Part shown: positions 27,114-34,386 of the stretch, one piece after another
Position numbering within the stretch: the first letter of the stretch is position 1
Layout of the letters: each line of letters begins with the position of its first letter
DNA from: an uncultured Bacteroidales bacterium
GTDB lineage: Bacteria > Bacteroidota > Bacteroidia > Bacteroidales > UBA932
Reading direction: 5' to 3'
DNA length: 46,750 bases
Assembly (NCBI GenBank): GCA_944323775.1
Contig: CALUTT010000022.1
Span: 1 to 46,750 of the forward strand
Notes under the pieces: generated by a model
The model's input: the letters and a program-made list of their open reading frames with translations, nothing else
Told to the model about the DNA's origin: nothing
The model's database searches: none
Made by a program: the position numbers and the translations under genes

Positions 27114-28519
27114 TTGCCTGCTCCTCCATTCAGATATTCGTCAATAGCCTTGGCGGCGGTCCTGCCGGCCCCCATCGCGAGTATGACGGTGGCGGCTCCG
27201 GTGACGGCATCTCCTCCGGCAAACACGCCGCGACGCGTGGTCGCCCCGCTGGCGTCGGCGACAATGCAGCCTCTCGCAGTAGTCTCCAGACCTCCTGTAG
27301 TCTTGGCGATCAACGGATTTGAAGTGGTACCCAAGGCCATTATGACTGTGTCGAACGGCATTTCGAATTCCGATCCGCTGACAGGCACAGGCCTGCGCCT
27401 GCCGCTCTCGTCAGGCTCGCCGAGCTCCATCCTTACACATCTGACCGACTTGACCCATCCCTTGTCGTCACCGATTATTTCCACCGGATTCACAAGCATG
27501 TCGAACACTATCCCTTCCTGTTCGGCATGGTGGACTTCCTCCCTGCGGGCGGGGAGTTCGGCACTGGTCCTGCGGTATACGATATGCACCTCGGCGCCAA
27601 GCCTGAGAGCCGTCCTCGCAGCATCCATCGCGACATTGCCTCCGCCCACGACACAGACCCGCTTCCCGATGTGCACAGGCGTCAGGTAGTCATTGCGGTA
27701 TGCCATCATCAGATTGTTGCGGGTCAGGAACTCATTGGCAGAAAAGACGCCGCAAAGGTTCTCTCCTGGAATGCCGGCGAATTTCGGAAGTCCGGCCCCG
27801 GTCCCGATAAACACAGCCTCGAAGCCCATCCTGTCCATCATGTCATCGACCGTGAGAGTCTTCCCCACGACCACATTAGTCTCTATTTTCACGCCCAGAC
27901 GAAGGACATCCTCTATCTCCCGCCTCAAGACCTTTTCCTTGGGCAGCCTGAACTCCGGAATTCCGTACTCCAGCACCCCTCCCGGCTTGTGAAGAGCCTC
28001 GAACACGGTGACATCATATCCCCACTTTGCAAGATCCGCGGCGCAGGCAAGCCCGGCCGGTCCGGAGCCGACCACAGCGACCTTCCTTCCGTTATGCGGC
28101 GTATTCTGCGGCGCCGCCGCAGGCTCGTCGCCTGGATGTTCGCGCATATAGTCTGCGACGAAACGCTCCAGCTTGCCTATAGCGACCGGCTCCCCTTTCA
28201 CGCCAAGCACACAGCTGCCCTCGCACTGAGTCTCCTGAGGACACACCCGGCCGCAGACGGCCGGCAACGACGAATCCCTGGCTATCACGGCTGACGCTCC
28301 AGGTATATCCTTCTCCTTGAGTTTCGCTATGAACTCCGGGATCTGCAGATTCACCGGGCAGGCCGCAACGCAGCGCGGGTTCTTGCAATGCAGACAACGC
28401 GAAGCCTCGAGAAGAGCCTCCTCCTCGTTGTATCCATAGCACACCTCATCGAAATTTGTCGCCCTCACCGCGGGGTCCTGCTCCCGCACAGGCACTCTGG
28501 AACCAAACCTTGACATCAT
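27110..28519 (-). CDS. nfnB: NADPH-binding Nfn subunit B / glutamate synthase small-subunit-like flavoprotein
   Basis: The 469-residue protein is of the GltD-like type. The N-terminal iron-sulfur domain shows CLHCKNPRCVAACP and CGRVCPQETQCEGSC, binding two [4Fe-4S] clusters. The FAD site is VAVVGSGPAGLACA and the NADPH site is VCVVGGGNVAMDAART. Lone proteins of this type are often called GltA, but with an NfnA/SudB-type partner gene at 31141-32001 the likely role is NADH-dependent reduced ferredoxin:NADP+ oxidoreductase, an electron-bifurcating cytoplasmic enzyme. GGAGG just upstream of the ATG makes this start credible (Met2 at 28516 is an alternative). I found no TAnnTTTG box upstream on its strand. 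The partner gene lies 2.6 kb away. Confidence 0.85.
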   Translation of the reverse strand: MMSRFGSRVPVREQDPAVRATNFDEVCYGYNEEEALLEASRCLHCKNPRCVAACPVNLQIPEFIAKLKEKDIPGASAVIARDSSLPAVCGRVCPQETQCEGSCVLGVKGEPVAIGKLERFVADYMREHPGDEPAAAPQNTPHNGRKVAVVGSGPAGLACAADLAKWGYDVTVFEALHKPGGVLEYGIPEFRLPKEKVLRREIEDVLRLGVKIETNVVVGKTLTVDDMMDRMGFEAVFIGTGAGLPKFAGIPGENLCGVFSANEFLTRNNLMMAYRNDYLTPVHIGKRVCVVGGGNVAMDAARTALRLGAEVHIVYRRTSAELPARREEVHHAEQEGIVFDMLVNPVEIIGDDKGWVKSVRCVRMELGEPDESGRRRPVPVSGSEFEMPFDTVIMALGTTSNPLIAKTTGGLETTARGCIVADASGATTRRGVFAGGDAVTGAATVILAMGAGRTAAKAIDEYLNGGAGK

Positions 28520-28639
28520 TGCTCCTCCATTGTTTTCAGTCAGGCCGCTCCATCCTCCCCTGACGGGGAGACAACCCCGGAAAAGAAAACCAGGGACTTG
28601 CTGGATGAAACGGAATACAGAATGCTAATATACTAAGAA

Positions 28640-28707
28640 GTCGATAAAAATCCACCAACGCGGCTTCTGATTATCGACATTTGTCCGCCACGTATAATTT
28701 TCGATAA
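28640..28707. promoter_or_regulatory. Three TCGATAA sites at 30-nt spacing upstream of pspC
   Basis: TCGATAA occurs at 28641-28647, inverted (TTATCGA) at 28671-28677, and direct again at 28701-28707. The copies are exactly 30 nt apart. The first two extend to a perfect 8-bp inverted repeat, GTCGATAA/TTATCGAC. Next to the third is a direct repeat of ATAATTTT at 28694-28701 and 28704-28711 (period 10). The array ends just upstream of the -33 box of the PspC cassette, a natural place for an operator, perhaps for the PadR protein it encodes. The rest of 28520-28785 holds no gene, only a small hairpin CTCCCC/GGGGAG at 28555-28570. Confidence 0.45.
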
Positions 28708-28722
28708 TTTTAGTACTTTGTA

Positions 28723-28754
28723 TTGCAAAATACTATAATTTATTCATATCTTTG
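28723..28754 (+). promoter_or_regulatory. Promoter of the pspC-padR-pspC cassette
   Basis: TTG at 28723-28725, a 21-nt spacer and TATCTTTG at 28747-28754 match the Bacteroidota -33/-7 pattern. The start of transcription would be near 28760. This rules out the in-frame TTG at 28723 as start codon and supports the ATG at 28786. Confidence 0.75.
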
Positions 28755-28785
28755 CACCGGAAAGAACTTTCAAGAACATACGATA

Positions 28786-29343
28786 ATGAAACAGATTACC
28801 AATGTCGCCATAGGAGGCAGGAACTTCACTATCAGCAACGATGCCTACTCAATGCTTGACTCATGGCTGGCTACGTTCAGGTCCAGAATAGAGCCCGCCT
28901 CACAGGCTGATGATGTAATGGTGGAAATCGAGGAACGGATTGCAGAACTGTTCACGGAAGCCTCCAGGGGACTCAACTATGTAGTCGATGTAGACCTGGT
29001 ACAGAAAGTCATCAGGCAGCTCGGGATGCCGGACGGCAGCGATCCTGACAACGTGAACCGGGGTCCCGCCGCCGCAGACAGGCCTTCACACAAATTCTAC
29101 AGAGACAAGGACGACTGCATGATCGCAGGAGTCTGCAGCGGAATCGCCAAGTATTTCAACATAGACACCGTACTCGTGCGTGTGATTGCCATCATTCTGA
29201 TTTTCTGCGCTGGAAGCGGGCTATGGGCCTACCTGATACTCTGGCTCATTTCTCCCGTCGCCCTGACACCATTGCAGAAATGCGAGCTGTACGGCTGGGC
29301 TCCGACAGGAGAGAATCTACGGCGCTTCACAACCTCAAAATAG
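28786..29343 (+). CDS. Short PspC-domain membrane protein
   Basis: The 185-residue protein has an N-terminal soluble domain (1-85) that is a clear paralogue of the N-terminus of the larger PspC protein two genes downstream; compare VMVEIEERIAELFTEA with IMEEIEVRLAELLSEK. A PspC domain follows (about 103-160, DDCMIAGVCSGIAKYFNIDT) with a hydrophobic hairpin, and the protein ends soon after. PspC domains belong to envelope-stress systems, and in many bacteria sit next to PadR or other regulators. The start at 28786 follows from the promoter position. padR begins 7 nt downstream. The exact role is unknown. Confidence 0.88.
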   Translation: MKQITNVAIGGRNFTISNDAYSMLDSWLATFRSRIEPASQADDVMVEIEERIAELFTEASRGLNYVVDVDLVQKVIRQLGMPDGSDPDNVNRGPAAADRPSHKFYRDKDDCMIAGVCSGIAKYFNIDTVLVRVIAIILIFCAGSGLWAYLILWLISPVALTPLQKCELYGWAPTGENLRRFTTSK

Positions 29344-29350
29344 AAGATTC

Positions 29351-29692
29351 ATGGACAGGATAAATGTCGAGAACGTAAAGTCCCAGATGCGGAAAGGCAT
29401 GCTGGAATACTGCATACTTCTGATTCTCAGCAAGAAGGATGAATACCCGTCCTCACTGATATCGGAACTCAAGAAAGCAGACATGATTGTCGTGGAAGGC
29501 ACGCTGTACCCGCTGCTGATACGCCAGAAAAACCAGGGGCTGCTGACATACCGCTGGGAGGAATCTCCCCAGGGGCCGCCGCGCAAATATTACTCGATAA
29601 CCGACAAGGGCAGAGCCCAGCTACAGGAAATGGACGCGGCATGGAATGAAATCGTCAGTACAATAGAAAAAATAAAGGCAGGGCAGATATGA
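29351..29692 (+). CDS. PadR family transcriptional regulator
   Basis: The 113-residue protein is a small winged-helix regulator of the PadR type. It contains KSQMRKGMLEYCILLILSKK, the recognition region ADMIVVEGTLYPLLIRQKNQ, and the wing with PPRKYYSITDKGRAQL, all diagnostic. Such proteins usually repress membrane or efflux genes next to them and often their own operon. Here it lies between two PspC genes (7 nt after the first, 4-nt ATGA overlap with the second), so it most likely controls the cassette, possibly through the TCGATAA sites upstream. The inducing signal is unknown. Confidence 0.93.
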   Translation: MDRINVENVKSQMRKGMLEYCILLILSKKDEYPSSLISELKKADMIVVEGTLYPLLIRQKNQGLLTYRWEESPQGPPRKYYSITDKGRAQLQEMDAAWNEIVSTIEKIKAGQI

Positions 29693-31137
29693 AACCTGTT
29701 GTAAAGGCCTGCATAGGCAGGACAGCATTCACTCTGGAAGAGGAAGCATACAATATTCTGAAAGAATACCTTGATTCGCTGGAAAAGCACTTCTCGCAGA
29801 ATCCCTCCGGGAAGGAAATAATGGAAGAAATCGAGGTACGTCTTGCCGAGCTGCTGTCAGAGAAATGCAGCAGTTCCGGCGTTGTGAGCGTTCAGATGGC
29901 CCGGGAAGCCTGCGACACCCTCGGATCGGTAAAAGACATCGACGAAGAGCCGAAATCATCCGGTGACAACGGGAAAAAGGCGAGGAAACTCTTCCGAAAT
30001 CCGGACGACAAGATACTTGGAGGAGTCTGCTCCGGTCTCGCGGCATATTTCGACAAGGACACGATTCTGTTCCGCATCATCGCAATCGGAATCTTCCTGC
30101 TGTTCGCACTCACTGCGGCAAGGGCCGCCTTCTGGGTGCCCGTGGCTGCATATCTTGCACTTTGGCTTGCCATTCCGGAAGCCAGGACCGTCGGACAGAG
30201 GTATCAGATGAGGGGAGAGAAGAACACGGTGGAAAGCATAATGTACAATGCAGGCAAAGGGGCAAGGGAAATCGGGAACTCGGCCAGACAGTTCAACAAA
30301 GAGCATCCCGACCTGCTGAGGACGGTAGCGAGGTCCGTATCGGCCATAGTCGGGATACTGCTGATCCTGATATCGTTCACCGCACTGATAGCCCTGGCAC
30401 TGTCTGCCGCCGGAGCATCGCTGGCACTGCCCGTCAGCCTCGCGACACTCTTCTCGTCTCTGGCCGGCCCGGGTAATGTCACCTTGTGCATCATAGCAAT
30501 CATGGCCACACTCGGGATACCATTCATCTGCATACTCTACAGCGGGATACTGATGACATTCAATCTGAAATCCCCGAAGTGGAAACCGGGGCTGCTGCTT
30601 TTCCTGGCATGGATTGCCGGCCTCGGGATACTCGGATATCTCGGGGCAAGTTCAGCAATATACTTCGACAGCGGAGAAAGACTGTACTCGGACATGGACC
30701 TGGGCAGCGGAAGCCGGGACCTGAGGATAGTAATGGAGAATTCGGATGCTGACTATGACTACATATACCTTGACGCGGACGAGGACTGCTACAAACTGGT
30801 TATGACCGACGGGGACAAGGTCTACCTGTATCCGACGATACGCCTCTGCCGTGATCAGGAAGCTGAAGGGATCGAAGTCAGAGAGACCTCGGTCAGATTC
30901 ACTGAAAAGAACATGCTGCCTGACTTCTGCACGTATTCAGACGGTGTTCTGAGCATTGCGCCTACAGTCCTTGACAAAGACAGCAGGATACGGGAAATCG
31001 GGAGGGAAGCCATTATACGCATCCCCGCCTCGACACAAGTCCAGGTGGAGCCACCGAGATACCATGACTTCTCGACAGAACAGTGCCACACCAATATCAG
31101 AGCACTCAAAGACGGCAAATGTCCCAGGCTGTTCTGA
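29689..31137 (+). CDS. Large PspC-domain membrane protein with extracytoplasmic tail
   Basis: The 482-residue protein begins with the same soluble domain as the short PspC protein (1-85). A PspC domain follows (about 101-165, NPDDKILGGVCSGLAAYFDK). About four more membrane segments lie between roughly 210 and 325. A C-terminal polar, probably beta-rich domain (about 330-482) contains GSGSRDLRIVMENSDADYDY and REAIIRIPASTQVQVEPP, in a style resembling LiaF/toastrack-type domains. It may sense or stabilise the envelope, with PadR giving transcriptional output; this is inference from domains and context. The start overlaps the padR stop as ATGA. The gene ends 3 nt from the convergent nfnA stop. 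Confidence 0.88.
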   Translation: MKPVVKACIGRTAFTLEEEAYNILKEYLDSLEKHFSQNPSGKEIMEEIEVRLAELLSEKCSSSGVVSVQMAREACDTLGSVKDIDEEPKSSGDNGKKARKLFRNPDDKILGGVCSGLAAYFDKDTILFRIIAIGIFLLFALTAARAAFWVPVAAYLALWLAIPEARTVGQRYQMRGEKNTVESIMYNAGKGAREIGNSARQFNKEHPDLLRTVARSVSAIVGILLILISFTALIALALSAAGASLALPVSLATLFSSLAGPGNVTLCIIAIMATLGIPFICILYSGILMTFNLKSPKWKPGLLLFLAWIAGLGILGYLGASSAIYFDSGERLYSDMDLGSGSRDLRIVMENSDADYDYIYLDADEDCYKLVMTDGDKVYLYPTIRLCRDQEAEGIEVRETSVRFTEKNMLPDFCTYSDGVLSIAPTVLDKDSRIREIGREAIIRIPASTQVQVEPPRYHDFSTEQCHTNIRALKDGKCPRLF

Positions 31138-31140
31138 ATA

Positions 31141-32001
31141 TCAGCTGCGCCCTATCCTGCAGTGATGCTGTTCGTCCTCAAGGAGTTCCTCACGCCTGTA
31201 CTGCCCCTGCCGCCGCATGGCCTCGTCAAAGTCGACTTCGTATCCGTCGAATTCAGGCCCGTCCACGCACGCGAATTTCATCTTTCCACCGACCGTAACC
31301 CTGCATGCCCCGCACATTCCCGTACCGTCAACCATCAGAGTATTGAGGCTCACGACTATGGGAAGGCCCAGCCTGCGGGCCGTAAGGGCGGAGAATTTCA
31401 TCATGACCATGGGCCCTATGGCCACCGCTCTGGTGTAGCTGCGGCCCTCGGAGACAAGTTTTTCAAGCATCGCTGTCACCATCCCGTGAAAACCTTCCGA
31501 TCCGTCATCGGTGCATACGAACAGGTTGTCGCATACCTGCTGCATTTCGTTCTTGTAGATCAGCAGGCCTGAATTCTTGGCTCCGATTATCACATCGACT
31601 GCGACTCCCCTTTCATGAAGCCACTTCACCTGGGGATATACGGGGGCGGCTCCGACACCTCCGGCAATGAAGATGTACCTTTCAGCCCTGAGTGCGTCCT
31701 CACTCTCCGAGACGAAATCCGAAGGATTGCCCAGAGGACCTACTACGTCGGCAAAGCATTCGCCTTCCTTGCGTGATACGATTTCACTCGTGGAGACTCC
31801 TATCTCCTGAACGACTATCGTCACGCTGCCCTCTTCAGGGTCATAGTCACTGATGGTAAGCGGAACACGCTCACCCTTTTCGTCATTGCGCACGATGAGG
31901 AACTGCCCTGGCCTGGCCGAAGCGGCAAGCATCGGGGCATGGACCTTCATCCTGCATATGGCGGGAGCAATCATCTCCCTTGTCAGAATCCTGTATTCCA
32001 T
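31141..32001 (-). CDS. nfnA: Nfn subunit A / sulfide dehydrogenase-type FAD/NAD-binding protein
   Basis: The 286-residue protein is a ferredoxin reductase-type flavoprotein of the NfnA/SudB/PyrK group. The FAD-binding barrel shows RVPLTISDYD, and the NAD domain has FIAGGVGAAPVYPQ and VAIGPMVMMKF. The [2Fe-2S] site near the C-terminus is seen in GMCGACRVTVGG and FACVDGPEF. With the NfnB-like protein encoded 2.6 kb away on the same strand it should form the ferredoxin-bifurcating transhydrogenase. In many anaerobes the two genes are adjacent; here a divergently oriented PspC-PadR-PspC cassette lies between them. Without NfnB it could serve another partner oxidoreductase. Confidence 0.88.
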   Translation of the reverse strand: MEYRILTREMIAPAICRMKVHAPMLAASARPGQFLIVRNDEKGERVPLTISDYDPEEGSVTIVVQEIGVSTSEIVSRKEGECFADVVGPLGNPSDFVSESEDALRAERYIFIAGGVGAAPVYPQVKWLHERGVAVDVIIGAKNSGLLIYKNEMQQVCDNLFVCTDDGSEGFHGMVTAMLEKLVSEGRSYTRAVAIGPMVMMKFSALTARRLGLPIVVSLNTLMVDGTGMCGACRVTVGGKMKFACVDGPEFDGYEVDFDEAMRRQGQYRREELLEDEQHHCRIGRS

Positions 32002-32020
32002 ATTGTCCGATCCGATTCGA

Positions 32021-32051
32021 TAAAGTTAGCAATTCCGGCCCAAATTACAAA
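32021..32051 (-). promoter_or_regulatory. Possible promoter of nfnA
   Basis: On the minus strand TTTG (complement of 32048-32051), a 19-nt spacer and TAACTTTA (complement of 32021-32028) resemble the -33/-7 pattern, with one mismatch in the last -7 base. The ATG is 19 nt beyond the -7 box. It lies just after the terminator of the upstream operon. Confidence 0.45.
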
Positions 32052-32082
32052 ATCGCGCACATGGCTCGCCTGAGTGCAGGGA

Positions 32083-32117
32083 CAAAAAAACGGGGCAGCC
32101 CTGTGAGGCCGCCCCGT
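32083..32117 (-). terminator. Strong terminator of the dnaB-rnf-omp operon
   Basis: Read on the minus strand, ACGGGGCGGCC and GGCTGCCCCGT form an 11-bp stem (one G-U pair) with a 6-nt loop. A run of seven T follows, overlapping the last stem base (complement of 32084-32090). It lies 22 nt after the stop of the small outer membrane protein gene and insulates nfnA from the long upstream operon. Confidence 0.9.
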
Positions 32118-32139
32118 ATACGTGATTCCCACAAGGGAC

Positions 32140-32598
32140 TTAGAACCTGTAACGTATGCCAAGGCCGAAACCTTCCCATCCGAAGCCGCCGCCCGTAAGG
32201 AAGATAGCAGGTCTCCAGTCAAGGGATATTCCGAGAGGAACTCCCGGGATGGCATATTCACAGCCTACCTGGCCGACAATCGCAAGACCGAAGTTGGAAG
32301 CTACGGTGTTGTCCTCACGACGGTAGTTGTACACGCCGAGCTGGGCTCCCGGGCCAGCATAGAAATTGAAGTCTCCGGAATTGCCGATGTTGAAGTTATA
32401 TACTCCGGTAAGGTAGAAACCGTTGGCGGCTCCACCGTTGAATCCGAGGTCGGCCTCAAGGAAATTCTCTCCTCCGAGGTAGTGCTGATAAGAGACCTCG
32501 GCTCCGTAGCAGATACGTACACCGATTGCCTTGCTCTGGGCTGAAGCGCTGGCAGCGAAGGCCAGCAGCGACAGTACTAAAACAATTAATTTCTTCAT
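32140..32598 (-). CDS. Small outer membrane beta-barrel protein
   Basis: The 152-residue precursor has a clear signal peptide (MKKLIVLVLSLLAFAASASA, cleavage likely after ASAQ or ASA). The mature part alternates polar and aromatic/hydrophobic residues in strands with glycine-rich turns, and its last residues are IRYRF, the C-terminal aromatic signal for barrel assembly. The size suggests an eight-stranded barrel. Specific function is unknown. It begins 25 nt after rnfA, and a strong terminator follows, so it is the last gene of the Rnf operon. A separate promoter in the end of rnfA cannot be excluded. Confidence 0.8.
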   Translation of the reverse strand: MKKLIVLVLSLLAFAASASAQSKAIGVRICYGAEVSYQHYLGGENFLEADLGFNGGAANGFYLTGVYNFNIGNSGDFNFYAGPGAQLGVYNYRREDNTVASNFGLAIVGQVGCEYAIPGVPLGISLDWRPAIFLTGGGFGWEGFGLGIRYRF

Positions 32599-32623
32599 AA
32601 GAAAACGGATTATTAGTTAAACA

Positions 32624-33223
32624 CTAAACTATACCTGAAAAACCGAGGAAGGCCATAGCCATTATGCCAGCAGTGATCAGCGCGATAGGAAGCCCCTTGA
32701 AAGGCTTGGGTATGCTGTTGAGGGCGAGGTGCTCGCGAAGGCCTGCAAACAGGCACATGGCAAGACCGTAGCCTATCGAGGTCGCCGCCGCGTAGACTGT
32801 AGCTTCTCCGAGATTGAACATCGCAGGCTCGCCGCCGAACGAAAACTCCTTTGTGACCACAGTGATGGCAACGCCAAGCACGGCACAGTTGGTGGTGATC
32901 AGGGGCAGGAAAATGCCCAGAGCCTGGTAAAGGGACGGGCTGATTTTCTTGAGCACGATCTCGACCATCTGGACAAGAGCCGCGATCACGAGGATGAAAA
33001 GTATCGTCTGGAGGAAAGTCAGGCCGAAGGGAACCAGCAGGTACTGGTTGAGCAGATATGTTACCACGGTTGCCAGCGTGATTACAAAGCACACCGCACC
33101 GGACATTCCGACTGCAGTCGAAAGCTTGTTTGACACTCCCAGGAAAGGACAGATGCCCAGGAACTGGGAGAGGAGGATATTGTTGACAAATATCGCGGAT
33201 ATGATAATAAGCAGGAACTCCAT
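32624..33223 (-). CDS. rnfA: Rnf complex membrane subunit RnfA
   Basis: RnfA is one of two homologous membrane subunits that form the core of the ferredoxin:NAD+ oxidoreductase and ion pump. The 199-residue protein has six hydrophobic helices. The paired half-channel motifs FLGICPFLGVSN and PLITTNCAVLG carry the cysteines thought to bind an iron-sulfur cluster between RnfA and RnfE. It starts 11 nt after rnfE, in the usual Bacteroidota order B-C-D-G-E-A. Confidence 0.96.
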   Translation of the reverse strand: MEFLLIIISAIFVNNILLSQFLGICPFLGVSNKLSTAVGMSGAVCFVITLATVVTYLLNQYLLVPFGLTFLQTILFILVIAALVQMVEIVLKKISPSLYQALGIFLPLITTNCAVLGVAITVVTKEFSFGGEPAMFNLGEATVYAAATSIGYGLAMCLFAGLREHLALNSIPKPFKGLPIALITAGIMAMAFLGFSGIV

Positions 33224-33234
33224 GATGCAAAAAT

Positions 33235-33822
33235 CTACTTCTTAGCCAGATACTTGTTGAAAATAACCATAAGGTAGCCCAGAACGATGAACGCCCCCGG
33301 AGCCATCACGAAAGCCAGCACACCGTCGCCGGGGATGAACTTCCATCCGAATACGGAGCCGCTGCCGAGGATCTCCCTGATGATGCCGATTACGGTAAGA
33401 GACATCGTGAAACCAAGGCCGATTCCTATGCCGTCAAGGGCGGAGTCGACAAGAGAGTTCTTGTTCGCAAAAGCCTCGGCACGTCCCAGGACTATGCAGT
33501 TCACTACAATCAGCGGGATGAACAGGCCGAGGGTCTCGTACACATCGGGGACGAAAGCCTGCATCGCAAGCTGGAGAACCGTCACGAAAGTCGCGATGAC
33601 GACTATATAGACAGGTATCCTGACCTTGTCCGGAACCGCCGGCGCAAGCAGGGAAATGACCATATTGCTGAGGATCAGCACAAACATTGTAGCAAGTCCC
33701 ATCTCAAGGCCGTTTATCGCAGAGGTGGTCGTCGCAAGTGTCGGACACATTCCGAGCACAAGAGAGAAGGTAGGATTGTCCTTGACGAATCCTTTAGTCA
33801 ATTGGTGAAGTCTACTGCTCAT
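33235..33822 (-). CDS. rnfE: Rnf complex membrane subunit RnfE
   Basis: RnfE is the homologue and partner of RnfA in the membrane core. From this start it has 195 residues. It shows FVKDNPTFSLVLGMCPTLA near the N-terminus and PLIVVNCIVLGRAEAFA in the middle, with the cysteine pair matching RnfA. An upstream in-frame ATG (33843) would add seven residues. I prefer 33822 because a strong GGAGGG lies 7 nt before it and the protein then begins like other RnfE proteins. The start overlaps rnfG by 11 nt. Confidence 0.94.
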   Translation of the reverse strand: MSSRLHQLTKGFVKDNPTFSLVLGMCPTLATTTSAINGLEMGLATMFVLILSNMVISLLAPAVPDKVRIPVYIVVIATFVTVLQLAMQAFVPDVYETLGLFIPLIVVNCIVLGRAEAFANKNSLVDSALDGIGIGLGFTMSLTVIGIIREILGSGSVFGWKFIPGDGVLAFVMAPGAFIVLGYLMVIFNKYLAKK

Positions 33823-34384
33823 TTTCAAGCCCTCCTTCAGCATTTACGGTTTTGAACACCTCGATTGCATTTGAAATGGCAAGGGCATATGCCCTTGAAG
33901 TGATCGTTGATGCGGTAATGGCGTCCACATCCCCGCCGTCCTTCTTGACAAGCAGGGTCTTGGAAGCCGGGTCCCATCCCTTGAACTGATCCGTAAAAGC
34001 GGCATCGGTCTGGCATTTTGCGCCAAGCCCCGGAGTCTCCGACTGGGAAAGGACAACAGTGTTGTACACAGTACCGTCGTCAACTATCCCGACCATTACC
34101 GAGAGCGGGCCGCCGAATCCTGAAACGGTGGAAATCACCGCGCATCCGGTCCCTTCCACTGCATAATACGTGTAATCGGTACCGTTCCAAGCAGCCACCT
34201 TCTCGACAGGATCACCCCCGAACTCGGGAAGTACCTTGGCGATGGACTGCCTTGTCTTGTTCTGGCGGGCCTGCTCGATCGGGCCTGCCGTCAACACATA
34301 AGTCCCGCCAAGGACCGCCGCACAGATAAAGCAGACAAGTCCAAGGCACAGAACCATATTCTTCAGTGTAGATTTTGCTGCCAT
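33812..34384 (-). CDS. rnfG: Rnf complex flavoprotein RnfG
   Basis: RnfG carries covalently bound FMN on the outer side of the membrane and passes electrons in the Rnf chain. The 190-residue protein has one N-terminal membrane anchor (about 10-32). The FMN-binding domain ends in DAITASTITSRAY. The flavinylated residue should be T160. The motif reads T-A-S-T instead of the more common S-G-A-T, which still keeps the acceptor threonine. Flavin attachment needs an ApbE-type transferase, which is not in this window. It lies 2 nt after rnfD. Confidence 0.94.
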   Translation of the reverse strand: MAAKSTLKNMVLCLGLVCFICAAVLGGTYVLTAGPIEQARQNKTRQSIAKVLPEFGGDPVEKVAAWNGTDYTYYAVEGTGCAVISTVSGFGGPLSVMVGIVDDGTVYNTVVLSQSETPGLGAKCQTDAAFTDQFKGWDPASKTLLVKKDGGDVDAITASTITSRAYALAISNAIEVFKTVNAEGGLENEQ

Positions 34385-34386
34385 GG

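Noticed and set aside
28723-28785. TTG-initiated N-terminal extension of the short PspC protein
   Set aside because: The -7 box at 28747-28754 lies inside this extension, so it would not be transcribed; the ATG at 28786 also aligns with the paralogous PspC gene.
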